NCBI RefSeq assembly: GCF_018785315.1
Contig: NZ_WQPN01000006.1
Span: forward strand, 1 to 64,000
Length of the DNA: 64,000 bases
Reading direction: 5' to 3'
Origin: Clostridium sp. MCC353
GTDB taxonomy: Bacteria; Bacillota; Clostridia; Lachnospirales; Lachnospiraceae
Positions within the stretch are counted from its first letter, which is position 1. Every line of letters starts with the position of its first letter. A program made the position numbers and the translations under genes. This document shows positions 1 through 7,563 of the stretch, in pieces. The notes under the pieces are model-generated. The model was not told where the DNA came from and searched no databases. It worked only from the letters and a program-made list of their open reading frames with translations.

Positions 1-67
1 GAAGGGATTTTCGAAAAAGCCTTGAGGGTTTAAAGTAAACCCTCAAGGCTTTTTCGAAAATCCCTTC
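1..67. terminator. 67-bp perfect palindrome, probable bidirectional terminator at the end of the retron
   Basis: Positions 1-31 and 37-67 are perfect reverse complements around a 5-base loop (32-36). The core stem GCCTTGAGGGTTT is preceded by an A-run and followed by CTTTTT on both strands, the usual shape of a bidirectional rho-independent terminator, but complementarity extends a further 16 bases outward. The reverse-transcriptase stop codon (43-45) lies inside the right arm. Because it sits at the window edge, what follows on the left cannot be seen. A fold-back assembly artefact is possible but would not explain the terminator-like core. Confidence 0.7.
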
Positions 68-1044
68 ACGCCTGATGTTAAATCCCCAAGGCATCCAATA
101 AAATCCCTATCATCCTGATTCACCTGCAGTACATAATTCACCTTCCCAATCAGCCGCAGCCGGTATCTCTCAATCCCGGCCTCTCCCAAATCCAGGTATT
201 TCCTATCCCCGATTCTCTCCAAATGCCCCCGGATCCCATATTTCCTGCAAAAATAAATCTCCTGTCTCAATTTTCTCCGGTATTCTTTTGAAACCTGGGG
301 TTTACAGTTCACCACCACGCCGGTCACATTCTGCTGCTGCCCTCTGCTGATAACCCGCGTCTTTTTCCGGTTTAACTGGAATCCCATCTCTCCTAAAAAT
401 GCCCCGGCCTTTCGCTTCACCATCTCAGCATCGAAATCCCCGGAAAATGTCAGATCATCGCAGTACCTGCTGTAACTGATCCCCCGCTCCTCACACCAAG
501 CCCCCATGGATTCATCAAACGGCTTCATAACCAGATTGGAAATGGCTGGAGAAGTGGGCGCTCCCTGGGGCAGATAATCATAATAACAGCACAGATAAGC
601 CAGCATCGTGCCTACAGCCGGAGGGAAATACTTCTTCGGAAATGAACTCTGCAAAACCTGCTTAAATAATATATTCTCAAAAAAGTTTTCAATATCCAGT
701 TTCAGAATCTTCTCTTTCCCCACATGAGGCGCCGCGTTATCTTTCAGCTTTGCCCCTTTATGATATGCCGTGGCATATCTGGAAACGGCATAGTCTTCCA
801 GGACATTATGCAGAATCTTTTGCTGGATTCCTTTTAAAAGCGGATCAGGCACCAGCAGACGGCGTTCGTTCCCGCTCCGTTTTTTAATGACTGCCGTATG
901 GTAATGCTTTTCCACATGATTGCTGACAGCATAAAGGCAGGCAAGTTTCTTGTCATCCGGCCACCCGCTGTCTCCAACGAGCTCCAGTGACAAAAGAAAC
1001 TCCCTGCACTGTTCTGCTGTACAATATTTCCATAAATCCGACAT
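43..1044 (-). CDS. Retron-type reverse transcriptase
   Basis: A 333-residue retron reverse transcriptase, which copies the msd part of its own RNA into a branched RNA-DNA hybrid (msDNA). Visible motifs are the retron-specific region X motif NAAPH near residue 103, the fingers/palm aspartate in LDIENFF, QGAPTSP, the catalytic YCDD (YADD is commoner in retrons) in CDDLTFSG, and the retron region Y motif VTG in VTGVVVN near residue 239. The length is normal for a stand-alone retron enzyme and there is no fused effector. The start ATG is preceded by AGGAGG at 1057-1062. The structured RNA expected upstream is present at 1063-1297. The last codons run into the edge palindrome. Upstream lies a wall-protein gene, not an effector, so any effector must be to the left of the window or absent. 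Confidence 0.95.
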   Translation of the reverse strand: MSDLWKYCTAEQCREFLLSLELVGDSGWPDDKKLACLYAVSNHVEKHYHTAVIKKRSGNERRLLVPDPLLKGIQQKILHNVLEDYAVSRYATAYHKGAKLKDNAAPHVGKEKILKLDIENFFENILFKQVLQSSFPKKYFPPAVGTMLAYLCCYYDYLPQGAPTSPAISNLVMKPFDESMGAWCEERGISYSRYCDDLTFSGDFDAEMVKRKAGAFLGEMGFQLNRKKTRVISRGQQQNVTGVVVNCKPQVSKEYRRKLRQEIYFCRKYGIRGHLERIGDRKYLDLGEAGIERYRLRLIGKVNYVLQVNQDDRDFIGCLGDLTSGVKGFSKKP

Positions 1045-1062
1045 CTTTTTTCAATGCCTCCT

Positions 1063-1297
1063 GTAACATAAAAACAGCAGGCGCAATACTAAAAAAGAAG
1101 ATACTGTATATGCGGAGATGTACAAGCCGCAGGCGTAAGCACACCAGAGGCGCCAAAAGCGCCGCAGGTGTGCGGTTGTACTTCGCAGCATATACAGACT
1201 TTGCTCTGAATAACATGAACCCGGCGGCGACTCGCCGCCGGGCCGGAAGCTATTTAAAGTTTACCGGTAACACTATTGCTCCTGCTGTTTTATATTC
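1063..1297 (-). ncRNA. Retron msr-msd non-coding RNA
   Basis: On the minus strand, in the order expected of a retron, come: a1 (1271-1297); a GC-rich msr hairpin with a 10-bp perfect stem and 3-base loop (1220-1242); a long msd hairpin (1104-1197) whose base is the 10-bp pair CTGTATATGC/GCATATACAG, with further paired blocks and a GGCGC/GCGCC tip; and a2 (1063-1090). a1 and a2 are inverted repeats of each other with the shared core TATTGC-CCTGCTGTTTT. The candidate branching guanosine is the G of TAGC between a1 and the msr hairpin (complement of 1250), by analogy with other retrons. The RNA begins about 27 bases after the stop of the gene at 1324, so it may be co-transcribed with that gene; no clear promoter of its own is seen. 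The outer ends are set only by the a1/a2 match. Confidence 0.88.
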
Positions 1298-1323
1298 TAT
1301 TTGATTTTACTGTATATCATTAA

Positions 1324-2382
1324 TTAGTTTACTCTGGCTCCTGATGCATTTACATAATAGCCGTCAGGCGTCTGCCTGTTTGCATACATCGCGCCGCTGC
1401 GGTCCATGTAATACCAGTTTCCATTGATGTACTGCCATCCTGTCTGCATCACGCCGCTGCCGTTCAGGTAATACCAGTTTCCATTGATGTACTGCCATCC
1501 TGTGGTCATAGCGCCGCTGCCGTCCAGATAATACCAGTTTCCGCTGATATTCTGCCAGCCCGTCAGCATATAGCCTTCCCAGTTGAAATAATACCATACA
1601 TTGTTGATCTGTTTCCATTCATTCTTTGGATAGCCGCCGCCGGCATATGCATACCACCAGCCCCGCTGGTTCTGCTGCCAGGTTCCGCCTCCGCCGTGAT
1701 AACTCACATTGTCTTCGTCTACATAGTAATCATCAGAGAAATCTGTCCATTCCCCAGCTCTGTTGTTATAATCAGAAATGGCCCGAACCTTAAATGCATA
1801 GCTGCCTTCCCGGCTGATATAGCTTCCAAAATCATAAGAAGTATTGTTTGTTGTAACAGTAGTTACAGATCTCTCATCCTTATACAGACGCACTTCATAG
1901 CTCTTAGCGCCTTCCAGGCTGTCCCAAACCGCTGTGGTTCCAACCCATTCATAATTTTCCACTTCACTCAGTTTACCGCCAACTCGTTTCAGCTCCACTT
2001 TCAATTCCATGGTAACGCCGTCATCATAAATCTTGGCTCTGTCAAACTCTGCATTGCAGCCGGATAATGAAAAATGGCTTTTAGAGGTATACGAAAACTT
2101 ATATCCGTCTCTTGCCGTCAGATCCACTCTTACTACAGGCAGGTCTCCCACACTCCATGTGTCCACATCATTGATATATTCCACATTGTCAATATAGAAC
2201 TGATTGCTGGATGTGTTGGCCTTCACACTGCCCACCGATTCTCCCGATTTTGGCTCTTCATCATAAGAAAATGTAATCGTAACTTTGTCGATCTTCTCGA
2301 CGGCCAATACCGACATGCTCATACCGATTGTCATAGCCGCTGCCAACGCAACACACATCCAATTTTTCCAACTCTTCCTCAT
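1324..2382 (-). CDS. Secreted cell-wall-binding repeat protein with Fn3-like domain
   Basis: A secreted surface protein. The mature start is MRKSWKNWMCVALAAAM, a typical signal peptide ending near VLAVE; this start has GGAGGAGG just upstream, while the longer reading frame to 2445 has none. After an unrecognised beta-rich N-terminal part comes an Fn3-like segment (YEWVGTTAVWDSLEGAKSYE and following), then at least four glycine/aromatic repeats of the GWQYINGNWYYL type (choline-binding or CW_binding_1 family), which hold proteins to teichoic-acid-like or wall sugars. No catalytic domain is seen, so its role may be adhesion or wall organisation. It lies directly upstream of the retron RNA on the same strand. 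The specific ligand is not deducible. Confidence 0.88.
   Translation of the reverse strand: MRKSWKNWMCVALAAAMTIGMSMSVLAVEKIDKVTITFSYDEEPKSGESVGSVKANTSSNQFYIDNVEYINDVDTWSVGDLPVVRVDLTARDGYKFSYTSKSHFSLSGCNAEFDRAKIYDDGVTMELKVELKRVGGKLSEVENYEWVGTTAVWDSLEGAKSYEVRLYKDERSVTTVTTNNTSYDFGSYISREGSYAFKVRAISDYNNRAGEWTDFSDDYYVDEDNVSYHGGGGTWQQNQRGWWYAYAGGGYPKNEWKQINNVWYYFNWEGYMLTGWQNISGNWYYLDGSGAMTTGWQYINGNWYYLNGSGVMQTGWQYINGNWYYMDRSGAMYANRQTPDGYYVNASGARVN
1381..1620 (-). repeat. 60-bp tandem repeats encoding the wall-binding modules
   Basis: Four consecutive 60-bp units (starting 1381, 1441, 1501, 1561), each encoding one 20-residue wall-binding repeat. The first two are nearly identical over the last 30 bases of each unit, and the fourth is the most diverged. 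The in-frame period allows repeat number to change without frameshift. Confidence 0.85.
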
Positions 2383-2467
2383 ATCACTGCCTCCTCCATC
2401 TAAATATCCTTTTAATCTCATGGTAATAAAATGTATTGCTGCCATTTCTTACAAATTATCTATTTAT

Positions 2468-2496
2468 ATTGTAGTATAAGAGCTGGTATCAATCAA
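2468..2496 (-). promoter_or_regulatory. Sigma-A-type promoter for the wall-binding protein (and possibly the retron)
   Basis: TTGATT (2491-2496), a 17-base spacer and TACAAT (2468-2473) on the minus strand, about 85 bases upstream of the 2382 start codon. Confidence 0.65.
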
Positions 2497-2517
2497 TTTC
2501 TTTATTATTAACAAATA

Positions 2518-3426
2518 TTACAATTTATTAACTAAATATGAACGAATATTATCCAGAACCTTCCTGGACAGCAGTTCGAAGGCCTGTTTCGTCCGTCCAG
2601 CGGACATTTTTACACACACAACATTGGGCTGGCTGACTAAAATGCCCTCTGGGTCGCCGATCGCTCCTTCCGTATCACAGCAGAAATAGTTATCCGGCGA
2701 TTCCAGCCATTTTTTCAAAGCGTCCAGATCAAAAGCCGGGCCAATTGAGGTATTAAACAGGATTTTCCGGTTTCCAAGCAGGTTAAACTCCTCTTCGTGA
2801 AGTAAGATCACATTTTTATTCAGACAGGCAAACACCACCTGACTGTCTTTCAACAGATCATGCAGCGGTTTGTATCCGATGCCCTGATTTTCCTTTTCCG
2901 GTTTTCTGGTTCTGCTGTAGTAAGATACTTCCGATCCCATGAACTGAAGGGCGTCAGCGATCATACCTCCGGTCACTCCCATGCCCAGGATGCCCACCTT
3001 TAAATCAGTCAGTTCAATGGGCTGGTCGCTCCACATTGGAAAATCATAGCCGTGAAGCATGCGCACAAGCTGATACAGCACATATTCCACCACACCCCGG
3101 TCCCCGTAGTCCCGGATGCCCAGCACGGTTATCCCTTTTGTCCTCGCATAGGCGATATCCACATTGGCGCTCTCTTCCGAATAAAGGCTGCAGCACATGC
3201 CCACATACCGGATGTTGGGGCAATGTTCAAATATGTATTGGTTGATCTTGGAAGTATAGCTGAGAAGCACCCCGTCCGCATCTCCGATCCGGCGCACGAT
3301 CTCATCATCACCGGCCGGCACATCATCAAACATGACGATTTCGTCCGCATACTGTTTTAATTCTTCTTCTCCCCATGGTACAAGGCTTACAGGCTCGATT
3401 GCCACTAATTTTTTAAAACGTTCCAT
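2518..3426 (-). CDS. D-isomer-specific 2-hydroxyacid dehydrogenase family protein
   Basis: A 302-residue protein of the NAD-dependent 2-hydroxyacid dehydrogenase family, which interconverts 2-oxo and 2-hydroxy acids in the cytoplasm. The nucleotide-binding signature GILGMGVTGGMIADAL lies mid-protein, preceded by VVEYVLYQLVRML, the usual helix before the Rossmann domain. The C-terminal part looks non-canonical: the RG(X)3D and HE elements of well-studied members are not clear (IGPAFDLDALK stands where the catalytic Arg region is expected), so the true substrate and even activity are uncertain. GGAGAG precedes the ATG. It follows the aspartate dehydrogenase-like gene with a 130-base gap and may share its transcript. 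Confidence 0.75.
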   Translation of the reverse strand: MERFKKLVAIEPVSLVPWGEEELKQYADEIVMFDDVPAGDDEIVRRIGDADGVLLSYTSKINQYIFEHCPNIRYVGMCCSLYSEESANVDIAYARTKGITVLGIRDYGDRGVVEYVLYQLVRMLHGYDFPMWSDQPIELTDLKVGILGMGVTGGMIADALQFMGSEVSYYSRTRKPEKENQGIGYKPLHDLLKDSQVVFACLNKNVILLHEEEFNLLGNRKILFNTSIGPAFDLDALKKWLESPDNYFCCDTEGAIGDPEGILVSQPNVVCVKMSAGRTKQAFELLSRKVLDNIRSYLVNKL

Positions 3427-3558
3427 ATTCGTCTCTCCTTTTTCTCTGCCATTCCGGCATGTTCAAACAGGTCCTGATTCAGAATATGTCTGAAAATTCT
3501 ACGATCCACATCTGACATGAAGTAATTTTCAGATACATTCCGGTTAAAACATGGTTGG

Positions 3559-4344
3559 TTAAAACATAATCGGTGAAACCAGATTGCGAAGCAGGGCCAC
3601 AATGCTCCATCCCGCAATTTCACTGGTTCTGGAATAGATATCCACAACCGCTTTTATTCCGTCAATTTCCGCTGTTATCTTGTGGTCATCCCCTGCCATC
3701 CCCGGCACGCTGTAAATGTTCACGCTTGTCTTCTCCGCTCCGGCGGTTGCCAGTGCGGTCGCCACAGCTACATTCACTTTTGTAGGAAGCAGGCTGATGG
3801 CCTTTTTCGCGTTTCCTTCAAACACGTGAGAAGTTTCACTGTCACTCATCAAATGTTCTTCAAACAAAGGCGTTCCTTTTAAAGAAGCCGGCCCTTTTCT
3901 CGTCTCAATACCCGATGTCACGGTTCCCATCAGCGAAACAGTTCTCAGCACGTCAAAGCCTCCAATGGCTCCCGAAGCAATATGTACTTTGGCGCCATGT
4001 TTTCGGGCGGTTTCAATGACCCTCTCATAAAACTCCTGATCCGCAAATGCGCCTATGGACAGCACTGCAAAACTGCACCCATTTGACAAAATCTTTTCCG
4101 CGTAATCCCTGACCGCCTGACCGGACGCCGCTTCGGCAATGTAGTCCGGTTTCAGCTCCAGCAGTTCTTCTATGGTGTCACAGGCTTTACATCCAGCTTT
4201 TGCAGCCATCTCTTCCGCTGCCGCACGGCTTCTTCCCAACACGCCCACAATCTCATATTCTGCCAGCAGGCCGTTGTTGTATGCGTCCACAACGATGTTG
4301 GACAGATAACCGCATCCTAAAATTCCAAGTTTTAATTTTTCCAT
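3559..4344 (-). CDS. Aspartate dehydrogenase-like oxidoreductase (NadX/DUF108 type)
   Basis: A Rossmann-fold enzyme beginning MEKLKLGILGCGYLSNIVVD. Later segments such as EAASGQAVRDYAEKIL, SIGAFAD and IASGAIGGFDVLR match the L-aspartate dehydrogenase family (an NAD-domain plus the DUF108 catalytic domain), which oxidises L-aspartate or related amino acids to iminoaspartate. The start at 4344 is chosen over 4377 because GGAGG lies seven bases upstream; that site is inside the dispersed repeat at 4347. No nadA or nadC neighbours are present, so NAD biosynthesis is not indicated; a role in amino-acid or amino-sugar catabolism with the adjacent EamA transporter is an inference. Confidence 0.8.
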   Translation of the reverse strand: MEKLKLGILGCGYLSNIVVDAYNNGLLAEYEIVGVLGRSRAAAEEMAAKAGCKACDTIEELLELKPDYIAEAASGQAVRDYAEKILSNGCSFAVLSIGAFADQEFYERVIETARKHGAKVHIASGAIGGFDVLRTVSLMGTVTSGIETRKGPASLKGTPLFEEHLMSDSETSHVFEGNAKKAISLLPTKVNVAVATALATAGAEKTSVNIYSVPGMAGDDHKITAEIDGIKAVVDIYSRTSEIAGWSIVALLRNLVSPIMF

Positions 4345-4346
4345 TC

Positions 4347-4479
4347 TAATTCCTCCATGCCGGAGCGTTTTTTGCAAAGGCGCGCGCTGAGAATTTCAGA
4401 TTCTCAGCTGCGATTCAAATTTGTGGCTCCGGCCAAATTTGGGTGTGAAAAATAAGCCATCAGGATTATTTTTCACACT
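4347..4479. repeat. Dispersed structured intergenic repeat, copy A (short form)
   Basis: One of three homologous intergenic elements (others at 7381 and 55358). Left to right: CCTCCATGCCGGAGC, a GCTGAGAAT/ATTCTCAGC hairpin, GCTCCGG closing an outer stem with CCGGAGC, and a terminal hairpin GTGTGAAAAATAA/TTATTTTTCACAC (4443-4479) that touches the stop codon of the gene at 4482. This copy lacks about 45 bases present in the other two between CCGGAGC and the inner hairpin. It also supplies the ribosome site for the gene starting at 4344. Confidence 0.8.
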
Positions 4480-4481
4480 CC

Positions 4482-5384
4482 CTACCTCGTGATTTCTTTA
4501 TACTTTTTCACTTCCAGGCGGCCATTATTATACAGGAACATGATCACCGCCATACTACAGATTATAACATAGCCGCACCAGCTTAACCAGTCCGGAACCT
4601 GCCCGAATATAAAAAGCCCCAACAGCGCTGAAAAAATAATCTGAGAATAATCGTAAACGGAGATTTCCCGGGCGGGCGCGTTGCAGTAAGCCGCAGTGAT
4701 GGAAAACTGTCCCCCTGAAGCCGCCAGGCCTGCCAGCATAAGCATTCCCAATTGAAAGCCGGACATGGGATGATAGCTGAAGATCAGGTACGGCAGCGTC
4801 ACCAGGCAGGAGAAGCCGGAGAAGAAAAAGACGATAAACGGCCCTTTTTCCCCTCTCTCCCCCAGGGAACGCACCAGTGTATAGGCAGCGCCGGAACAGA
4901 GGCCGCCTGCCAGCCCGATCAGCGACGGCACCAGATCCATATTCACAAAGGTCGGCTTAATGATGAAAAGGCTGCCGATAAATGCCCCTGCCACGCAAAG
5001 CCCCTGGGCCAGTTTTACCTTTTCTCCCAATATTAAAAAGCTGAATATGATGGCAAAAAACGGAGACATTTTACTCAGCATGGATGCGTCGGCCAGCACC
5101 AGATGGTCAACCGCGTAAAAATTGCACAGAATCCCGATTGTCCCAAAGGTGGAGCGCAGGATCAGCCTGGGTAAATTGGCTTTCGGATCGCTGATCCATA
5201 TACGCTGCCGTTTCATCACCGCAATCGCGAAGAAAAATGCCACCAGATTCCTGAAAAAGCTTTTCTGTACCGAGGGCAGATCCCCCGCCATCCGCACAAA
5301 TACGTTCATTACCGCAAATGAAAATGCGGATAAAATGATATAGATGATTCCTTTATATTTTTTGTTCAAGTTGATCTTGTTCAT
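4482..5384 (-). CDS. DMT-superfamily EamA-type membrane transporter
   Basis: A 300-residue integral membrane protein of the drug/metabolite transporter superfamily with about ten hydrophobic helices arranged as two EamA repeats (first from residue 12, second from about residue 153). Characteristic pieces include the early AFSFAVMNVFVRMAG and SPFFAIIFSFLILGEKV at the end of repeat one. Members move amino acids, nucleosides or other small metabolites; the substrate cannot be read from sequence. It ends exactly at repeat copy A and is upstream of the aspartate dehydrogenase-like gene in the same direction. AGGAA lies 13 bases before the ATG, a slightly long spacing. Confidence 0.88.
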   Translation of the reverse strand: MNKINLNKKYKGIIYIILSAFSFAVMNVFVRMAGDLPSVQKSFFRNLVAFFFAIAVMKRQRIWISDPKANLPRLILRSTFGTIGILCNFYAVDHLVLADASMLSKMSPFFAIIFSFLILGEKVKLAQGLCVAGAFIGSLFIIKPTFVNMDLVPSLIGLAGGLCSGAAYTLVRSLGERGEKGPFIVFFFSGFSCLVTLPYLIFSYHPMSGFQLGMLMLAGLAASGGQFSITAAYCNAPAREISVYDYSQIIFSALLGLFIFGQVPDWLSWCGYVIICSMAVIMFLYNNGRLEVKKYKEITR

Positions 5385-5413
5385 AGTTTGTTATATTCCT
5401 GTCAGCTCTATTT

Positions 5414-5505
5414 TTGATACCCTGTTTCTCTTACCTCTGTTTCTATTACCTCTGTCTCTATTATCTCTGTCTCTATTACCCCTGTCTCCATTACCTCTGT
5501 CCCTG
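5414..5505. repeat. 15-bp tandem repeat over the 3' end of the AIPR gene
   Basis: Five clear 15-bp units of TTACCTCTGTCTCTA type start at 5431, 5446, 5461, 5476 and 5491, with a decayed sixth unit before them. The strand is pure pyrimidine apart from single A and G positions, so the minus-strand RNA is purine-rich. The stop codon of the AIPR gene (5491-5493) is the first triplet of the last unit, and each other unit would supply another in-frame TAA. Confidence 0.85.
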
Positions 5506-7359
5506 CTCCACAGTCACCGCCGCCTGCTGTCCGGCCAAATCTGTTTCCCAGAAGGAGTAATTTTTAATATCTTCATTTACGGTCCGGCCTTTATAATAAC
5601 CGTCGAAATTGTAGTAATAGCTGGTTCTTCCATCCTCTTCCACCGTATAATTGAAATAGTCCCAGTTGGATGTCTTAGAAGTAATATACCCTTCGAAAGA
5701 CAGCCATTTTTTTAATACCGCATCCGTCAGGCTCCGTGCATGTTCCTGGTACTGAGTGGGGGAAAGGGCGGGATCGTATCTCCGGCAGACTACATTTACC
5801 ACCGCATATTTTCCATAGCGGAGCGAATTGCCGTATGTATTGATACCAAATTTATTATTCGCACTTTTTTCATATTTCTTCTCAATTTCATTCAAATACT
5901 GGTGGCAGAAAAATCCAAACATATAAATCCGGTAACCGTCTTTTTCTTTGAACAGCTCCTCGAAACTTTCCTTTCTGAACAGAGTGTCATCCCCGTTTCT
6001 TCTGGCTTTGGCTGCATCGCCTTTGACACTGGCCGCGATCCTGATGAAAATGGACCGGTTCACAATGTTGCCGGAATCAATATAATTCTTTTCCTCCCCA
6101 TCATAAAATTCCCCGCGTTTCCTGTCATAAAAATAGCCAAATTCCTTATAGATCCGATCCTGATATTGGATCTGCATGCTGTCATTGGCCCGGCGGTCAG
6201 CCTCGTTCACCGGGGACTGTTCATTTGTCGCCTTTGACAGCTCTTCAATCAGGGCCCGGCGCTTATCTTCTTCTATGTTATCGTCTAAGAAGGTGATCAC
6301 CTTTACCATGACCTCTTTTTCCTCAAATACGGAAAGGTCGTCTTTATGATTTCGGTAAATACAGGACAAAGTATATGCGGTCTGCCCTCCATTGATGATC
6401 TGAGGATTGGTGATCAGCATCTGGGCCTGGTCCTTGATTCCGATCTGGGAGTTGATTTCAGTGCCGTCGGAAAGGATGGTGATTCCGTTGTTGTACAGCG
6501 CAAATTCATTGGTCGTCTTATTTACGATGGTCTTTTCTATCTTCGTATTAATGTTATTTTCTTTCAGGCTCAGATAACAGCGCGGGTTGTATTTTAAAAT
6601 GGAATTCTTAAATTTATCCATGAGTTTGGCGATCTCTAATACAGGAACAAATAACACCATAATCTTGCATTTGCTGTATTCTGTCTGCACAAAATACACA
6701 ATTCTTCCGTCATTTCCTTCTTTATTGCTCAAAGACAGGTTGATCCTGATCTCATCCGCATTGAAGCAGCAGCCGGTCACAATGGGAAATACCAGATTCG
6801 TATAACATTTTTCATAATCGAACACTTCCGCAGGTATACCGCCGGTGAGACGGAACAGATCTTCTTCATCCACCCGTTTTAAATTGGCAAGGATAACGAC
6901 CCGGTAATTATACCGTCCTATATCACCGATTTCGCTGATATTTTTCTGCATGGCCCGGATTTTTTTATTATATTCATGGCCGTTCCGGTCTTGTTTTTCC
7001 CCTTTTGTAATTCTGAAAATGTCCATTTTCAGAATTTCCGTCATATCGATTTCCTTCTTTTCAAAATTATCCTTGCTGTCCCGGAATTTGGACTGGATCA
7101 GGATAATCTCTTTTCTTTCCTTATCGATATAATAAGCGTCAATCCCCCCGTCATAGGGGTCATCTGTGATAAAATTTTCCCGGTCGGTAAAAGAATCCAG
7201 ACCATATCTCACCTTGAAAAACAGATGGATAAATGACCGGGATCTGGCCTGGTTCATCAGTTCTTTATCATCTTCCGCCGGATAATACCGTCTGTAATTC
7301 GTCGGCGCCTCATTGCGGAGTTCATCTAAAATTCTGACTAAGATATCGTACTTATCCAT
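5491..7359 (-). CDS. AIPR-family phage-defence protein with predicted nuclease-like N-terminus
   Basis: A 622-residue protein of the AIPR (abortive infection phage resistance) family. The family core is visible around residues 285-420, with NNGITILSDG, then IINGGQTAYTLSCIYR, then LSKATNEQSPVNEAD. Near residues 65-95 the pattern DGGIDAYYID followed by IILIQSKF resembles a PD-(D/E)xK nuclease core (Asp, then Gln-x-Lys). Family knowledge links such proteins to abortive infection and to restriction-modification islands; no methyltransferase or partner is adjacent here, so it may act alone. The ATG is preceded by GAGGAT. Its 3' end lies in a 15-bp tandem repeat, and copies A and B of a dispersed repeat bracket it together with the EamA gene. 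Confidence 0.85.
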   Translation of the reverse strand: MDKYDILVRILDELRNEAPTNYRRYYPAEDDKELMNQARSRSFIHLFFKVRYGLDSFTDRENFITDDPYDGGIDAYYIDKERKEIILIQSKFRDSKDNFEKKEIDMTEILKMDIFRITKGEKQDRNGHEYNKKIRAMQKNISEIGDIGRYNYRVVILANLKRVDEEDLFRLTGGIPAEVFDYEKCYTNLVFPIVTGCCFNADEIRINLSLSNKEGNDGRIVYFVQTEYSKCKIMVLFVPVLEIAKLMDKFKNSILKYNPRCYLSLKENNINTKIEKTIVNKTTNEFALYNNGITILSDGTEINSQIGIKDQAQMLITNPQIINGGQTAYTLSCIYRNHKDDLSVFEEKEVMVKVITFLDDNIEEDKRRALIEELSKATNEQSPVNEADRRANDSMQIQYQDRIYKEFGYFYDRKRGEFYDGEEKNYIDSGNIVNRSIFIRIAASVKGDAAKARRNGDDTLFRKESFEELFKEKDGYRIYMFGFFCHQYLNEIEKKYEKSANNKFGINTYGNSLRYGKYAVVNVVCRRYDPALSPTQYQEHARSLTDAVLKKWLSFEGYITSKTSNWDYFNYTVEEDGRTSYYYNFDGYYKGRTVNEDIKNYSFWETDLAGQQAAVTVEQGQR

Positions 7360-7380
7360 ATAGATCCTCTTTCGTATTAT

Positions 7381-7557
7381 TTAATCCTCCATGCCGGAGC
7401 ATTTTTATGCGCAAATTTTACTAAACACAAATTTTGTTAAACGCAATTTTGCGTTGGCACGCGCTGGGAATTTCAGATTCTCAGCTGCGATTCAAATTGT
7501 CGGCTCCGGCACAAATTTGGGCGTGAAAAAATAAGCCCTCAGGATTATTTTTCACGC
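7381..7557. repeat. Dispersed structured intergenic repeat, copy B
   Basis: Full-length copy of the element also found at 4347 and 55358. It has the outer CCGGAGC/GCTCCGG pairing, the inner hairpin with one G-T pair in place of A-T, and the terminal hairpin (7521-7557), whose end is GCGTG/CACGC instead of GTGTG/CACAC: both sides changed, so pairing is kept. It lies between the AIPR start and the stop of the oxidoreductase at 7564. Confidence 0.8.
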
Positions 7558-7563
7558 GATCGC

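Noticed and set aside
43-1044. Group II intron or diversity-generating reverse transcriptase
   Set aside because: No maturase domain, intron RNA ends or template repeat; retron-specific NAxxH and VTG motifs and an msr/msd RNA are present.
953-1216. An 87-codon minus-strand frame over the retron RNA
   Set aside because: It lies on the msd hairpin and overlaps the reverse transcriptase in another frame. Base pairing, not codons, explains the sequence.
1381-1620. CRISPR-like repeats
   Set aside because: The 60-bp units are adjacent with no spacers and encode protein repeats.
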